Below are positions 54,151 to 64,000 of a stretch of 64,000 nt of DNA, one piece after another. The notes under the pieces were generated by a model. The model did not search any database, was not told the DNA's origin, and saw only the letters and a program-made list of their open reading frames with translations. The number at the start of each line of letters is the position of its first letter. Within the stretch, counting starts at the first letter, position 1. Source of the stretch: Micrasema longulum (lineage: Eukaryota; Arthropoda; Insecta; Trichoptera; Brachycentridae); NCBI GenBank assembly GCA_022494885.1, contig JAGVSM010003557.1, forward strand, positions 310,001 through 374,000. The letters run 5' to 3'. The position numbers and the translations under genes are program-made.

Positions 54151-55381
54151 CTTTTGGAGTTTAGTTTAATAAGTGAGATTTTGTAACGAGCCTCGTATAT
54201 TTTTTTTAAAAGACAAATCAATGAATTTCATCTAAGTAATCGCACAAAAAACAAGTTGATTTAAAAAATACATAATGTTTATAAAAGTAGTGAATCAAAA
54301 TGAAGGGACAGGTGTAAGATAACCGCCACGGATAAATCAGAGATTGGATAGGTCTCTTGGATCTACTGTTCTGTGACCTGACGAGCTGCGCGTATGTTAT
54401 TGCGCAAATGAGGATGAAAAGAGGGTCTTGGAGTGATGTAGAGGGGTAGAGAAGAGAGGAGGATAAAAAGAACTTTAAAAGTAAAAAAAAAATGATAAAT
54501 AAATTATTATTGTGACATACCTAGATACTATTAAAAAATCCTTCAGATTAATAATATTTGAATATGTTTTTTTTTAATCTTCAAAAATTTTTTTCTTCAA
54601 AACTTTGTGGCATTTTAGCGAGCCAAAGACATATTAAAAAAAATTATTAGTGGTTTTCTTTTTTTTCTAAAACGCAACTTTTGAGACTTATTACGTTTCT
54701 GAATTCGAAAGTTGATAAAAATGACACCCTAATTAATGTACGAGTATGTACGTAAATCTAGCAATAGTAAAGCATTGCCGGGTTCAGCTCGTTCAATATA
54801 AAACTCAATCATCCTCGCGAAGCACTTCCCTGATATAAATATGGAAAATTAAATCGTTAATTATTATCGATAATGAAGAAAAGATTTTATCAGTAAATAC
54901 GTGCGAATTTTCTGAAAGATTTACGTCGGTGAACCTACAGAATTATTATAATTATTTACGTCGCTGATTTAAGTCACATAGACTGAGTAATCTAAATCTA
55001 ACAAGAGATTAATAGATAATGTTATAATAATAATATATGTTCATACAGCGAAACCATAGAATTAAATTAAATTACTAAACAAGTGGTATAAATAAAAACG
55101 TCCCTTCTAAGAGCTTCATTGATGGTCAGTCAGCCATAAAAATAATACAGCTTAGTCGGAAAATCGAATAAATATTGTGAATAATTTGATTTAAAAATAA
55201 AGTTTATAATATTAGTTTCATTAATTTTATGAAAACATCCCTTCTTAAACTATTTCATTCAGTCGTCGCGAATAAAAAGCTTTAAATTGATTTTGAAGTT
55301 GGAATTCCAGTGTCAATTGATTGAAACATTGTGAATTCAATACTTTCGGTTTGTTCAGTGATATACTTACAGAAATTCAAA
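54151..55381. other. Intergenic and CYB561D upstream region
   Basis: AT-rich with no supported frame. The promoter of the 55382 gene must lie here; no core motif is asserted. Confidence 0.35.
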
Positions 55382-58300
55382 ATGGTTGTGGAAAATGGGA
55401 AAATGGCGGAGAAGCTAAAGTTCGGTATGGATTCGAAACCTGAAACATGTGCCACAGACGTTTTCTGGAGAATCGTCAACACTGTAAACCACTCAATAGT
55501 TGCGTTAGTAACTTTTTACACGTGTTGGCTGGTTTTCTCTGGACCACGTTTGGGCTTATTTGAACTTCATATCGCGCTGACAACAACAGGGGTATAATCA
55601 TTATTATATTTTGTCTACATACTTATATTTAACAAAAACAACTATGTTAAATGAGGAACACACAAATAAAATGTTAACACTTTGAGTACCGGCCGAATAC
55701 ACATAGAATTTACCGTGTGCCCGGCCCATTTTTGTGAAATTTCATGCTTTGTGAAGGGTTTCTTAAAAGTGTCATTATTATGAAATAACCGGGTAAAATC
55801 AATTGAAACTTCTCAGATTCATTTGAAACAATTTAATAAGTCATTTTTGTGTGATAGTTTAGCCAACATTGGCCTTTATGAAGAGCCACATTGCAATGTT
55901 TGCACATATACAGAGTCTCACTCCTTTTTTTGTACTTTGTATCCCGGAGCCGGGTAAATACGTGATTATAATAACCATGAGTTGTGTCCCGGTCCCGTGT
56001 TTTCACGTAGTTTACCAGCAGCGAAAAATAATTCGCGCATAAAAGTCACTCGATGTCCATAAAATGCACTTTATTAGACGGCTGGTAAATCACGTGAAAA
56101 CACGGGACCAGGACACAACGCGTGGTTTTATAATCACGTGTTACACGGCTACAAAATAAGAAGATTACAAGGGTTGGGACATGTGCACAGAATGAATGAT
56201 AACCGCACCCCAAAAAAGATTATTTATACCACTTCGGAAGGCAGACGAAGCAGAGGCTGACCAAAATTAAGATGGCTGGATAATGTGGAAAGTGACACAA
56301 GAGCTATTGGCCTGACGAACTGGAGAAGAGCCGCGGGGTGCAGGGACGAATGGAGACAAATTCTGGAGGAGGCCAGGGCCCACAACGGGCTGTAGCGCCA
56401 CTGATGATGATGTTACACGGCTCCGGAATATAAAGTGATAATAATACTTTTTTTTAAAAAATATATCAACAACGCAACATAACTTTATTGAGTTATAATC
56501 ATCATGCGTGTGGAGTCCGCAATATCAAAATCATATAAATTCAATAAAATCTGTTTGAAAAAAGTTCTTAAAGTACCTTTTGTATAAGTTCCAAATTTAT
56601 AACCCACGTTCAAATTTAAATTACGAGCAACTTCTAACTCCATTTCATTTTGATTATCTGATAAAACGCCGCTTAGTTTTCCATATAAAATATTAAACTA
56701 TAAAGTAAATACTAACCTCCTAAATAAAATTCAAATGAATACGGGATTGAAAACATTCAGATCGGGAAATATTTAAACTGCCTTTGTTTTCAAATAATAC
56801 TACATACCGCACATCTATGGCCCGCATGTGTCGGGAATATAATATATACTGCTGAAAAAAATAGAATTGACATTTTTCATGATACTCTCTCAGCTTTTGC
56901 GAATAATCTCTTAGGAATAAATCTTATTTAATAAGTACACACGTACAACTTATTTTTTATTGCATTGTATCCTGTATATATATATTAAAAACATATTTAA
57001 AAATATGTATTACATCTTAATATATAAATCTATTTTGTGTAATTCTATAATTGAAGATATACAGGGTGTTCTTTTAACCCTTTCACATTCAAAACCACGA
57101 TGATCAGTATGGACTAGTATAAGCATATTTGAAAAAATATTTGGAACAACGAAAATTAAAAAAAAAAAAAATATTAAAAAAACAAATGGTTGCTTACTTT
57201 TGCAAGGGAGAAGTGAGGGAAGCTCGGTTGTCGGTGTATCAGAATCCCCCCTCTCCCCTTCGTTTCTCCCCTGCAGAAGTAAGCAACCATTTGTTTTTTT
57301 TTTTTTTAATATTTTATTCGTTCCAAAAAAATATTTTAATGTGCCAATATGTCTTCTTGCTCATACTGATCATCGTGGTTTCGGATGTGACAGGGTTTAA
57401 TGAACACATGTATATGCATGTAAAATTGTATCGACAAATGTTTTCAAATTGTATGATCTACAAGTCGATCGCGAGTGCTTTTTGAGTCGATCAAATATCC
57501 GTGCACATTATACGGAAAACTAATATCTATGCAACAATATTTTGATTTTGCCCAAATTCCTGCAAATTCTTAACTTCACAAACATTAACAGATGAAAGAA
57601 TCGAAGGAATATAGATGTTCAAATATGGGCAGAATGGTGAAAGTTAAACAGTGTGTAAAGTGGCCACTTAATCAAGTAATCTAAATATTATGCTATCCCA
57701 TTGAATCATATTTAAATTTATTGTATTTTCGCATGTGCATATATATTGTGTATGTATGTGTGTATATATATATGTATATATATGTATATGTATGTATATG
57801 TGTGTATATATGTATGTATATGTATATGTGTAGTATGTATGCTATATATTTTTATATTTAATTGTATTTTTACATTTAATGTAAACTGTACTATTTTTTT
57901 TCTTTTCTTTTCTTTTGGGCTATAACTGTTTTTCTATTTCTTCAATATTATTTTTATTTATAGGAAACATATTCGAAAACCATATTTGCCGCAACAAATC
58001 GGTTTCTTAGAACAGGCATTTGCCCATATAGGAACCGATTGCAACATTAGGCATACTAATATTTCTGGCTTGCCGACCCTTCATATACTGAGCCTATTCC
58101 TAGTACAAGCAGAATTTGCCAGAGTGTTTTTTGTGCCATTTTTGTAACAATGTATGTGTAAACTAATAAATAAAAAATAAATAAATAAACTTAAACCAGC
58201 CAATGACAGGTCATACGCCCTGTAGATGTCTGGACTTCCAGATTGCCTTCTCTAAAAAGTTCTTCATCTCTGTTGTAATCTGTTAATATATATGCCACGA

Positions 58301-61044
58301 TACACCCTACCTAGACGACAACCCTGCATCACACATACTTGCAGCCTCTCAGATTCGATCGATCGTTGTCTAATATTATTGATGCAGATCGCCAGCAGTT
58401 CAAGTTTGAGCACCCCTGGTGCATGGTGTCTATCAAGCTACATAATGCATTTTAAGTGTCAATTTTAAATCTGACTAAATGATATTTGTGTAAATGACGT
58501 AGACGCTAACCAGTTGGACCGGTCAGTAGTGTTGCCGATGAAATGCAACTGGGTATTCGCAGCATTTAATAGAATCACACCCTGATGTGAAGATGTGACT
58601 CACTGCGACCCTACTGACGGTTCAAACCCCGTACAAATATTATTTAATTAAATTGGTTTATAATATTTATCATTGCAGTATCAACTGCTGATGGCAGAGA
58701 CAATTATGAGCCTCGCCGGGGAAAACTCTTGGACTTCAATTATAATGGACAAGTCGACCAAAAAAACTGTCCATTGGGTATTGGGATGCATAGGATCCAT
58801 TATGGCTATCGTAGGAACATCTCTCATCATATATTTCAAGTCGAAACATCTCACCAGTCCCCATGGAATTTTAGGTAAATAATTAAATGATTGTTACAAA
58901 TCTTTAGGTGAGGAAAGTGCGTTCTAATCTCATATGCAGAGAATAACTTGAAAGTGAGGACAGAAAAATGCACTTACTATACCTTGAGTTTCGTCTCTAA
59001 ATACAGGCACGAGTACCTATAAATGTTATTTTTCCAGATTTCTAAATTGTATAATTTTGTAAGTTCTTATGCCTGCTTCTTTCAATATGCCAGTGTCAAA
59101 ATTCATTTTGTTCTTGGCAATATTTCCTCTTTACCCTCTGGTCAGTTTCCGTTTATTTCTTAAGAATACATAAAAATAACTTTTTTATTCGTAGCCTATT
59201 CCGTTTCAGTTTTAGCGCTGCAGAACAGCGTTTATTTGGTACTTTAGGACATATTATAATTAGTTACCCACTATGTCTTCAGAATTTTCAGTAGGGCACA
59301 ATTTTTTAGGACAAGTTTTTTTTACACACTTTTATTTATGTTTTATATTTATGTACAGATAGATTTTATCAAAATAGCAGAAAAGCGGCATTTGGAATAA
59401 CTTTTTAATAACTATCCGATTGTTGACCAACCTAAGGTCGTCATCATTCCATGTCCGCTCCCGAGTTGGAGCATATGGTGTTTACAAATATCCTCCAGGC
59501 ATCTCTGTCGGCTGCCAGCTCCTGTGCATCCTCTCAAGTCAGGCTCGCATCTCGTAGTTCTGACATGAACTGCCAACTAAGTTAGCCGCGGACGTCCGGA
59601 CGTCGAGAACCCGATGCCTTGTAAAGCAGGCAAACCTAAAGTAGCATTATGTAATACAAAATCATTTACTCCGTAATATATAATCGATTCAATGAGCGAG
59701 GTATATTTACGGCCTGTAACTGGGAGGGTAGATCATCGGTGGCAGAGCGATGGAGGACCTCAACACCTATTGATTTAACCCCTATGTATATTCTGCGATA
59801 TTCAGTCGTTTAAAAGTTATTCGGATTTTCAAGAAGTTTTAGTAAAAATTAAATTTTAGGCTGGATGTCCCAAGTGTGGCCTAACTATTAATACCCGTAT
59901 GCAGAGACAAAACTTAAGGTGAAGAATGTACATTCTAATCTCATATGCAAAGAATAACCCGAAGGTGAAGACAATAGTATGTACTTTCCTCACCTTCAGG
60001 TTTGTCTCTGCATACGGGTATAAGTCTACGATCGTGATTTTTTTTCCAAGTGGCTCAATAGTAAGTCTTTCATCCTACACTTCAGTTTTAAATCGTTATT
60101 TGATTTAATTACAAATAAAAAATAATCTTATTAAAAAAATTTGCAAACTTAATTTTTCAACTACTTTTGAAGGGCTCTAAAAAAAATTTTTTTTAATTTT
60201 TCTACAACCCATATAAAAACTACTCTTATTAATGACGCTGAAAATTTAATTTGGCCAGTGCTGGAGCATCATGTTAAAAAGTGAACTTGAATTTTACAAG
60301 TGTCAATCAATATTGCAAGTGTCAATCAATATTTTTTCTGTGCATTAAAGACGTAATTAAAAAGTTATCTAGCGTATTTTGGATAAACTACGCAACGATA
60401 ATAAGTAATGAAGCCAGTTTGCTTGATAAAAGGACGGGATTGTGGCAAATTAAAAATACAAAGACATTTAGTTTTTTTTTTATTATTTTTTTTATGTAAA
60501 TGCTCAAAATGGGCTCCATTATTAGTAGGTCGGTAGTAGGTACTTATTTTCTATGTACAACGGAATGAATATGTTGAGCAAATTTAGATAGTAAGTATGA
60601 CCGTTCAAACTATTATTTCATACAATGGATGAAAATTTGCGTATACTGCTGTACAATCCTGTAAAGTTACAATTTTTCTTTATTGACCATAGATTTATGT
60701 AATTTTATCTGAGTGTAATGTTTAAAAATATTTTTCTAGGTGTTACGGCATTGGTTTTTACTTGCCTCTCCTTTATCAACGGCCCTCTCGCTCTCTTCGC
60801 CACTAAAATAAAAATCATCAGACCCGTGTTCATCAAGATCTTCCACAACCTGATAGCCTGTGTCACATTTACTCTCGGGATTGCCTCCCTTTGTTTGGGC
60901 TACAAGAAGAGCTGGTTCTTGGCACAGACTTCGAATGATTTCGTCTCCTGCTTTATAGTATTCAGCAGCTTATCAGTTTTATTTACTCTTAGATCCCCGA
61001 TTGTGAATACCTTCAAGTTGGTCAGAGGACTTGTAACGCAATGA
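55382..61044 (+). CDS. Cytochrome b561 domain-containing membrane protein (CYB561D type)
   Basis: Three exons: 55382-55591, 58679-58874, 60740-61044; phases 0 and 1 agree, total 236 residues, near the 222 of human CYB561D2. About six membrane segments (approximately 34-54, 60-80, 99-122, 134-156, 166-188, 200-218). The four haem-ligand histidines typical of cytochrome b561 are present: His63 (ELHIAL), His102 (VHWVLG), His132 (PHGILG) and His171 (IFHNLIA). Such proteins move electrons across membranes, usually from ascorbate, using two b haems. The cytosolic start MVVENGKMAEKLKF has no signal peptide. ATG 55382 is the first in-frame ATG; the frame is open upstream to a GTG at 55331. The exact orthologue (D1, D2 or an insect paralogue) is not certain, so no symbol is given. 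Confidence 0.88.
55592..55942. other. First part of CYB561D intron 1
   Basis: Contains ccggccgaatacacatagaa and gtgtgcccggcccattt at 55690-55730, a small inverted GC-rich pair of unknown origin. Nothing else is recognised. Confidence 0.35.
55943..56428. mobile_element. Foldback MITE split by a LINE fragment
   Basis: The left arm (cccggagccgggtaaatacg, ttgtgtcccggtcccgtgtt ttcacg) is the reverse complement of the right arm (cgtgaaaacacgggaccagg acacaa, cacgtgttacacggct). The final ccgga lies beyond an insertion at 56151-56411. Without the insertion and duplication the element is about 214 bases. Confidence 0.8.
56151..56411 (+). pseudogene. RTE-like LINE fragment inserted in the foldback
   Basis: The plus frame reads GLGHVHRMNDNRTPKKIIYT, TSEGRRSRG, stop, PKLRWLDNVESDTRAIGL and WRRAAGCRDEWRQILEEARA HNGL, then stop and gatgatgatg. 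Flanked by the duplication gttacacggct at 56140-56150 and 56412-56422. One in-frame stop in the RxRGRP motif. Confidence 0.8.
57059..57412. mobile_element. Long palindromic foldback element, copy 1
   Basis: Ends acagggtgttcttttaaccc and gacagggtttaatgaacac are inverse. The arms continue (aaaccacgatgatcagtatg / catactgatcatcgtggttt) and the centre pairs through aaacaaatggttgcttactt / gaagtaagcaaccatttgtt. Matches 62461-62827. Confidence 0.8.
57672..58188 (+). mobile_element. Insertion carrying a pogo/DDE-type C-terminal coding piece and an A-rich tail
   Basis: Flanked by the 6-bp duplication acttaa (57666-57671, 58189-58194). After a polypyrimidine tract and AG at about 57962, a frame reads ETYSKTIFAATNRFLRTGIC PYRNR and stop, resembling the 'A..GF..TGI.P.N' end of pogo/Tigger-type transposases. 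It ends aataaataaaaaataaataaataaa, suggesting retro-insertion of a transcript or a LINE-mobilised piece. Confidence 0.5.
57750..57842. repeat. (TATATG)n-like microsatellite
   Basis: Alternating tatatg/tgtatg units within the 57672-58188 insertion. Confidence 0.8.
58908..59020. mobile_element. MITE related to 59894-60018, decayed ends
   Basis: aggtgaggaaagtgcgttct aatctcatatgcagagaata acttgaaagtgagg matches the interior of 59894-60018; it starts right after exon 2 of the b561 gene. Confidence 0.6.
59445..59620 (-). pseudogene. RTE-like LINE C-terminal fragment
   Basis: The minus frame reads EDAQELAADRDAWRIFVNTI CSNSGADME, stop, then tgatgacgacc. The EDA...ADRxxWR pattern is the usual end of this reverse-transcriptase type. 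Located in CYB561D intron 2. Confidence 0.6.
59894..60018. mobile_element. Short TA-flanked MITE
   Basis: Ends cccgtatgcagagacaaa and tttgtctctgcatacggg are perfect inverses. TA at 59892-59893 and 60019-60020 fits a Tc1/mariner-type target. Confidence 0.8.
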
Positions 61045-61239
61045 CTAGAAAAGAAACGTTCATGAATCTCAAGAAATCTAGACAAATTTATTTTTTATTA
61101 TACAAGTGTGTAAGTTCAAAAATACTCCGTCAAATAATGTACACCGGAATCTCTTTTTACACGGTAAATACTAGATACGTTCCACACGGTAGGTAGGTAC
61201 CGTGTAAAAAAATAATGATGCGCCCGTCTGATTATTTCT
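61045..61239 (+). other. Presumed 3' UTR of the CYB561D gene
   Basis: AT-rich, no canonical AATAAA identified close to the stop. Confidence 0.3.
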
Positions 61240-61440
61240 TAAAATAATAACCTAATAGTAACGGGCCGTAGGTTGGTACTTGCGTTAAGAATTGCAAGCG
61301 TAAACCGAAACCGTCTATTACACGTTTGTTGTTAAACTAAAAATCAAACTAAAACCATACCAAAAATTTGGAACGCTTTTATTCTATACGATAGAGCTTA
61401 AGAGTTTGATTTACTTTGAGGATTATTCTAATATTACAGC
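61240..61440. mobile_element. MITE related to 15017-15276
   Basis: ttaagaattgcaagcgtaaa, accgtctattacacgtttgt and ttctatacgatagag match. Ends decayed. Confidence 0.5.
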
Positions 61441-61499
61441 TCAAAATATTATATTCCCTAAGATCTATCAAAATATGGTATTTAAGATTATTTTTTAAA

Positions 61500-61690
61500 A
61501 GGCTTCCTAGCCAATTTGCAACTTGGACCGCGATTGCAAACGCTATCTTCATCGGTTACATGTCGAGAAGATGTAAAATAACATTGATATGTTAAAATGT
61601 GAATATTTGTATTAAAATTCAAATTATCTTTGTCGGTAACCTGTAATTGAACAGTTTAGAAATAAAATTGTAAACATATGTGAAGGAAAT
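61500..61690. mobile_element. MITE family A, decayed third copy
   Basis: aaattatctttgtcggtaac ctgtaattgaaca and ttacatgtcgagaagatg recall the interior of 543-783. TIRs were not identified. Confidence 0.4.
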
Positions 61691-62460
61691 TTATTCTTAC
61701 AGCGTTCCGCGTTCCGCGTTGTCGATAAAGCAGTGCTACCCAGTTAGAAGTAGGGGTCAAACAAAACAGAAAAAACCAAGATGGCGACCTTGCGTCAGAT
61801 TTTTATATGACCGAAGTAAATAAGGAATATAAATTGTTGGAAAAGCAATTTGGAAAGAGATTTCTTTGTTTTTTACAGGTAGGAGAGTTGATAAAAAAGG
61901 GGTTAGTTTAGTTTGTTTTGTGATGTAAAACTGATAAAATAAAACTTTGGTTTTTAGCAACACAAGCATTTTATTGGACAATCAATTGGATGGAATTAAT
62001 ATTTCGAATTAAATCAGAAAAGTTCTGGTTTAAATGCCATAAAACATTTTAAAAGCGATTATCTCAGCTCGAGCTTTTTTAAGATGCATCGTTTTGCTAT
62101 AATAGTGGATAGGTTTCTTTTTTATTTGTATTGATACATTAGTTTCAATGGAAATCTAAAATCATATACAAAATAATACAGTTATAATATAATATATACT
62201 TAATACGGTGGCCATATGTGATGCAAAGTGTAGTCGCATGTAAATAATTAAATCCCCAAAATTTATTTATTTTCTACCCCCGTGAGAAGATCTAGAATAG
62301 CACCTTAATACTTTTACAACTTTATGCCAGGTTTATAAGTAAGGCCCTCTAAGTGATATTACTACTACGCATTGTTAATATTTTGTTTTTTTTTTTTAAT
62401 ATTTGTACCTTGTGTTATTTCGAAATTGTGGAAAAAGAGATTCTGTTGTATTACACATTA
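61691..62460. other. Intergenic, no feature recognised
   Basis: AT-rich; no supported frame. A local duplication gcgttccgcgttccgcgttg is at 61702-61721. Confidence 0.4.
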
Positions 62461-62827
62461 TACAGGGCGTTCTTTAAACCCTGTCACATCCGAAACCACG
62501 ATGGTCAGTATGGGCAAGAAGACATATTAGCATATTAAAAAAAATGTTTAGTACAAAGAAAATTAAAAAAAATATAATATTAAAAAAAACAAATGGTTGC
62601 TTACTTCTGCAGGGGAAAAGTAAGGGGAGCTCGGCGCAGTATCAGACTCCCCCCTTTCCCCTCCTCGATTCTCCCCCGCAGAAATAAGCAACCGTTTGTT
62701 TGTTTTCAATATTTTCTTTTTAAGACTTTAGTCGTTCTAAAAAATTATTTTAATGTGCCAATATGTCTTCTTGCTCATACTGATCATCGTGGTTTCGGAT
62801 TTGACAGGGTTTAAAGAACATCCTGTA
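62461..62827. mobile_element. Long palindromic foldback element, copy 2
   Basis: Ends tacagggcgttctttaaacc and gggtttaaagaacatcctgta are inverse. The arms continue through tcacatccgaaaccacgatg / catcgtggtttcggatttga, and TA flanks both sides. Matches 57059-57412 over its length. Confidence 0.85.
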
Positions 62828-64000
62828 TAGTACCTAGGTATTATGATATTATGGTAACATAGGTAGATATTTTCCGGGGTAGCTCGTAGGGTAATATTCT
62901 CGGATGAAGTAAAATATTATCAAATAATGTATCTGTACCTTAAAGGTCCACGGGAGTCACAGAGAACGAAATGTTCAGCAGCTCAATCACAAATAAATAT
63001 CGACGTGCTAATAAGCGACGTGATAACAATTTCTCACCATGGTTGTTATCATATTCGCAATGACAATGAAATATCCGTGAACACTTAATATTCAATGTCA
63101 AAATATTTACGTTACGCGACGTATAACCCTACTACGCAACCACATATTTGAATTTCACCGGTGTAAATATGGAAAATATTCAAAAACTGCTATATTTATT
63201 TATTATTTTATTATTTATCATAGAAAATAATAGACATAGAAAAGTCAGTAAGTGGTTGTTGAGTCAAAATGAGATAATTTCAATCTATATAGAACTGATT
63301 TTTTAAAAAGTAATAGTACATATTAAAATAGCAATAAAATAGCTTATTGCAATTATTTCTGCATTTCGGGAAAAGGTGGACTCCTCTGGCGTCTAAGGTA
63401 CATATATTATTCTGTGTACATTTATATAATTAGGTATGTAATCCAAAGGCAAGTCATTGTCTAATTATTATTTTATTTCGTTATTTTAGACATCTAAAGT
63501 AAGTTTGTAAATATGGTACTTTTTGGTCAAAATAACGTCTATAACAGAAGAAAATTTCCATTGTTTTAAATTAAGAGGCAGATGTTTTGATGCTGAAAAA
63601 TTTAACTGTTTTATATAGCTTCTTAGGTAAATCAAATAACATTATATGTAATATAATATTTATAGTTCATTAGCAAATTGTAATCATTTATTTTATTTAA
63701 TTAAACGAGTAATCTCTTATAAGTGAATAATTAAAAAATAAATAATTTAAAGATCGTTTCTGTTTAATTAGTAATATTTCTATAAATTTGACTTCCCAAT
63801 AAATAAAATGACTTTCAAAAAAACACAAATAAAACAAAACCTTACAATAACGACAAATTTTGAAAATTTTAAAGAATAAACGCCGGGGGAGTTATAACGA
63901 AGTTAAAATATTTGTAAATATAAAAAGCAATGTTCACATGTGTGTCCTCGATGTACTAAATAACTGCTAGACCGATTTACTCGTGGTTTTTTGCGAGCAT
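62828..64000. other. Intergenic, no supported gene
   Basis: AT-rich. The last 60 bases (ctaaataactgctagaccga tttactcg) resemble the common 'actgaacggattt' start of a lepidopteran repeat, but the window ends there. Confidence 0.35.

Larger units (their letters stand above)
57590..58282 (+). repeat. Unclassified dispersed repeat, copy 4, split
   Basis: The left part (aacagatgaaagaatcgaag through gtgtaaagtggccacttaa) and the right part (cttaaaccagccaatgacag through catctctgttgtaatctgtt) are contiguous in the copy at 26085-26262. The inserted segment is 57672-58188. Confidence 0.7.

Noticed and set aside
57129..57485. 118-residue frame in the foldback at 57059-57412
   Set aside because: The frame runs through a palindromic repeat and poly-A/T stretches; its counterpart at 62593-62814 is the same artefact.
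1..64000. CRISPR array, prophage or bacterial operon
   Set aside because: No regularly spaced repeats, no operon structure; introns and eukaryotic families throughout.

Overview
The window is a stretch of AT-rich animal nuclear DNA, most likely from an insect. The evidence is the gene architecture (short exons with GT-AG introns loaded with transposons), protein sequences that look insect-like, and the repeat types: pogo, mariner, hAT, many palindromic MITEs, tRNA-headed SINEs and 3' ends of RTE/Jockey-like LINEs. The repeat mix resembles moths or related orders, but I cannot fix the order from sequence alone.

Six genes can be supported, five of them complete and identified. From left to right: (1) the last exon of an unrecognised gene (154-337, +); (2) a NEURL2-like protein with a Neuralized domain and a SOCS box (9520-11146, -, 2 exons); (3) CHCHD1/mS37, a mitochondrial ribosomal twin-CX9C protein (13366-13728, +, single exon); (4) IBTK, a 1310-residue ankyrin-RCC1-BTB-BTB protein (17845-34226, -, 13 exons); (5) NDUFS4, a complex I subunit (34966-35725, +, 3 exons), head to head with IBTK; (6) STOML2, a mitochondrial stomatin-like protein (39104-46115, -, 8 exons); and (7) a cytochrome b561 domain protein of the CYB561D type (55382-61044, +, 3 exons). 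Counting the partial exon this makes seven entries. In the five multi-exon gene models I resolved, splice sites and reading phase agree at every junction. Three of the genes (CHCHD1, NDUFS4, STOML2) act in mitochondria: small ribosomal subunit, complex I, and inner-membrane scaffold.

Everything else is intronic or intergenic and dominated by mobile-element remains. Region 340-9500 is a nest of MITEs and SINEs. Region 11494-13023 is a complete but degenerate pogo element between NEURL2 and CHCHD1. Region 13.7-17.8 kb holds two perfect hairpins side by side, a LINE tail and a Helitron-like element. STOML2 carries a broken mariner in intron 5 (coding order) and a LINE tail in intron 3. Region 46-55 kb has no gene that I can see and holds RTE fragments and a decayed transposase. 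The CYB561D introns hold nested foldback elements with readable target-site duplications.

I see no bacterial-type system, no CRISPR array, no rRNA and no credible functional tRNA gene. The most interesting signals are structural: nested insertions with clear duplications, a paralogous 'empty site' for a MITE, the double hairpin at 14738-14825, and unusually GC-rich single exons inside IBTK.
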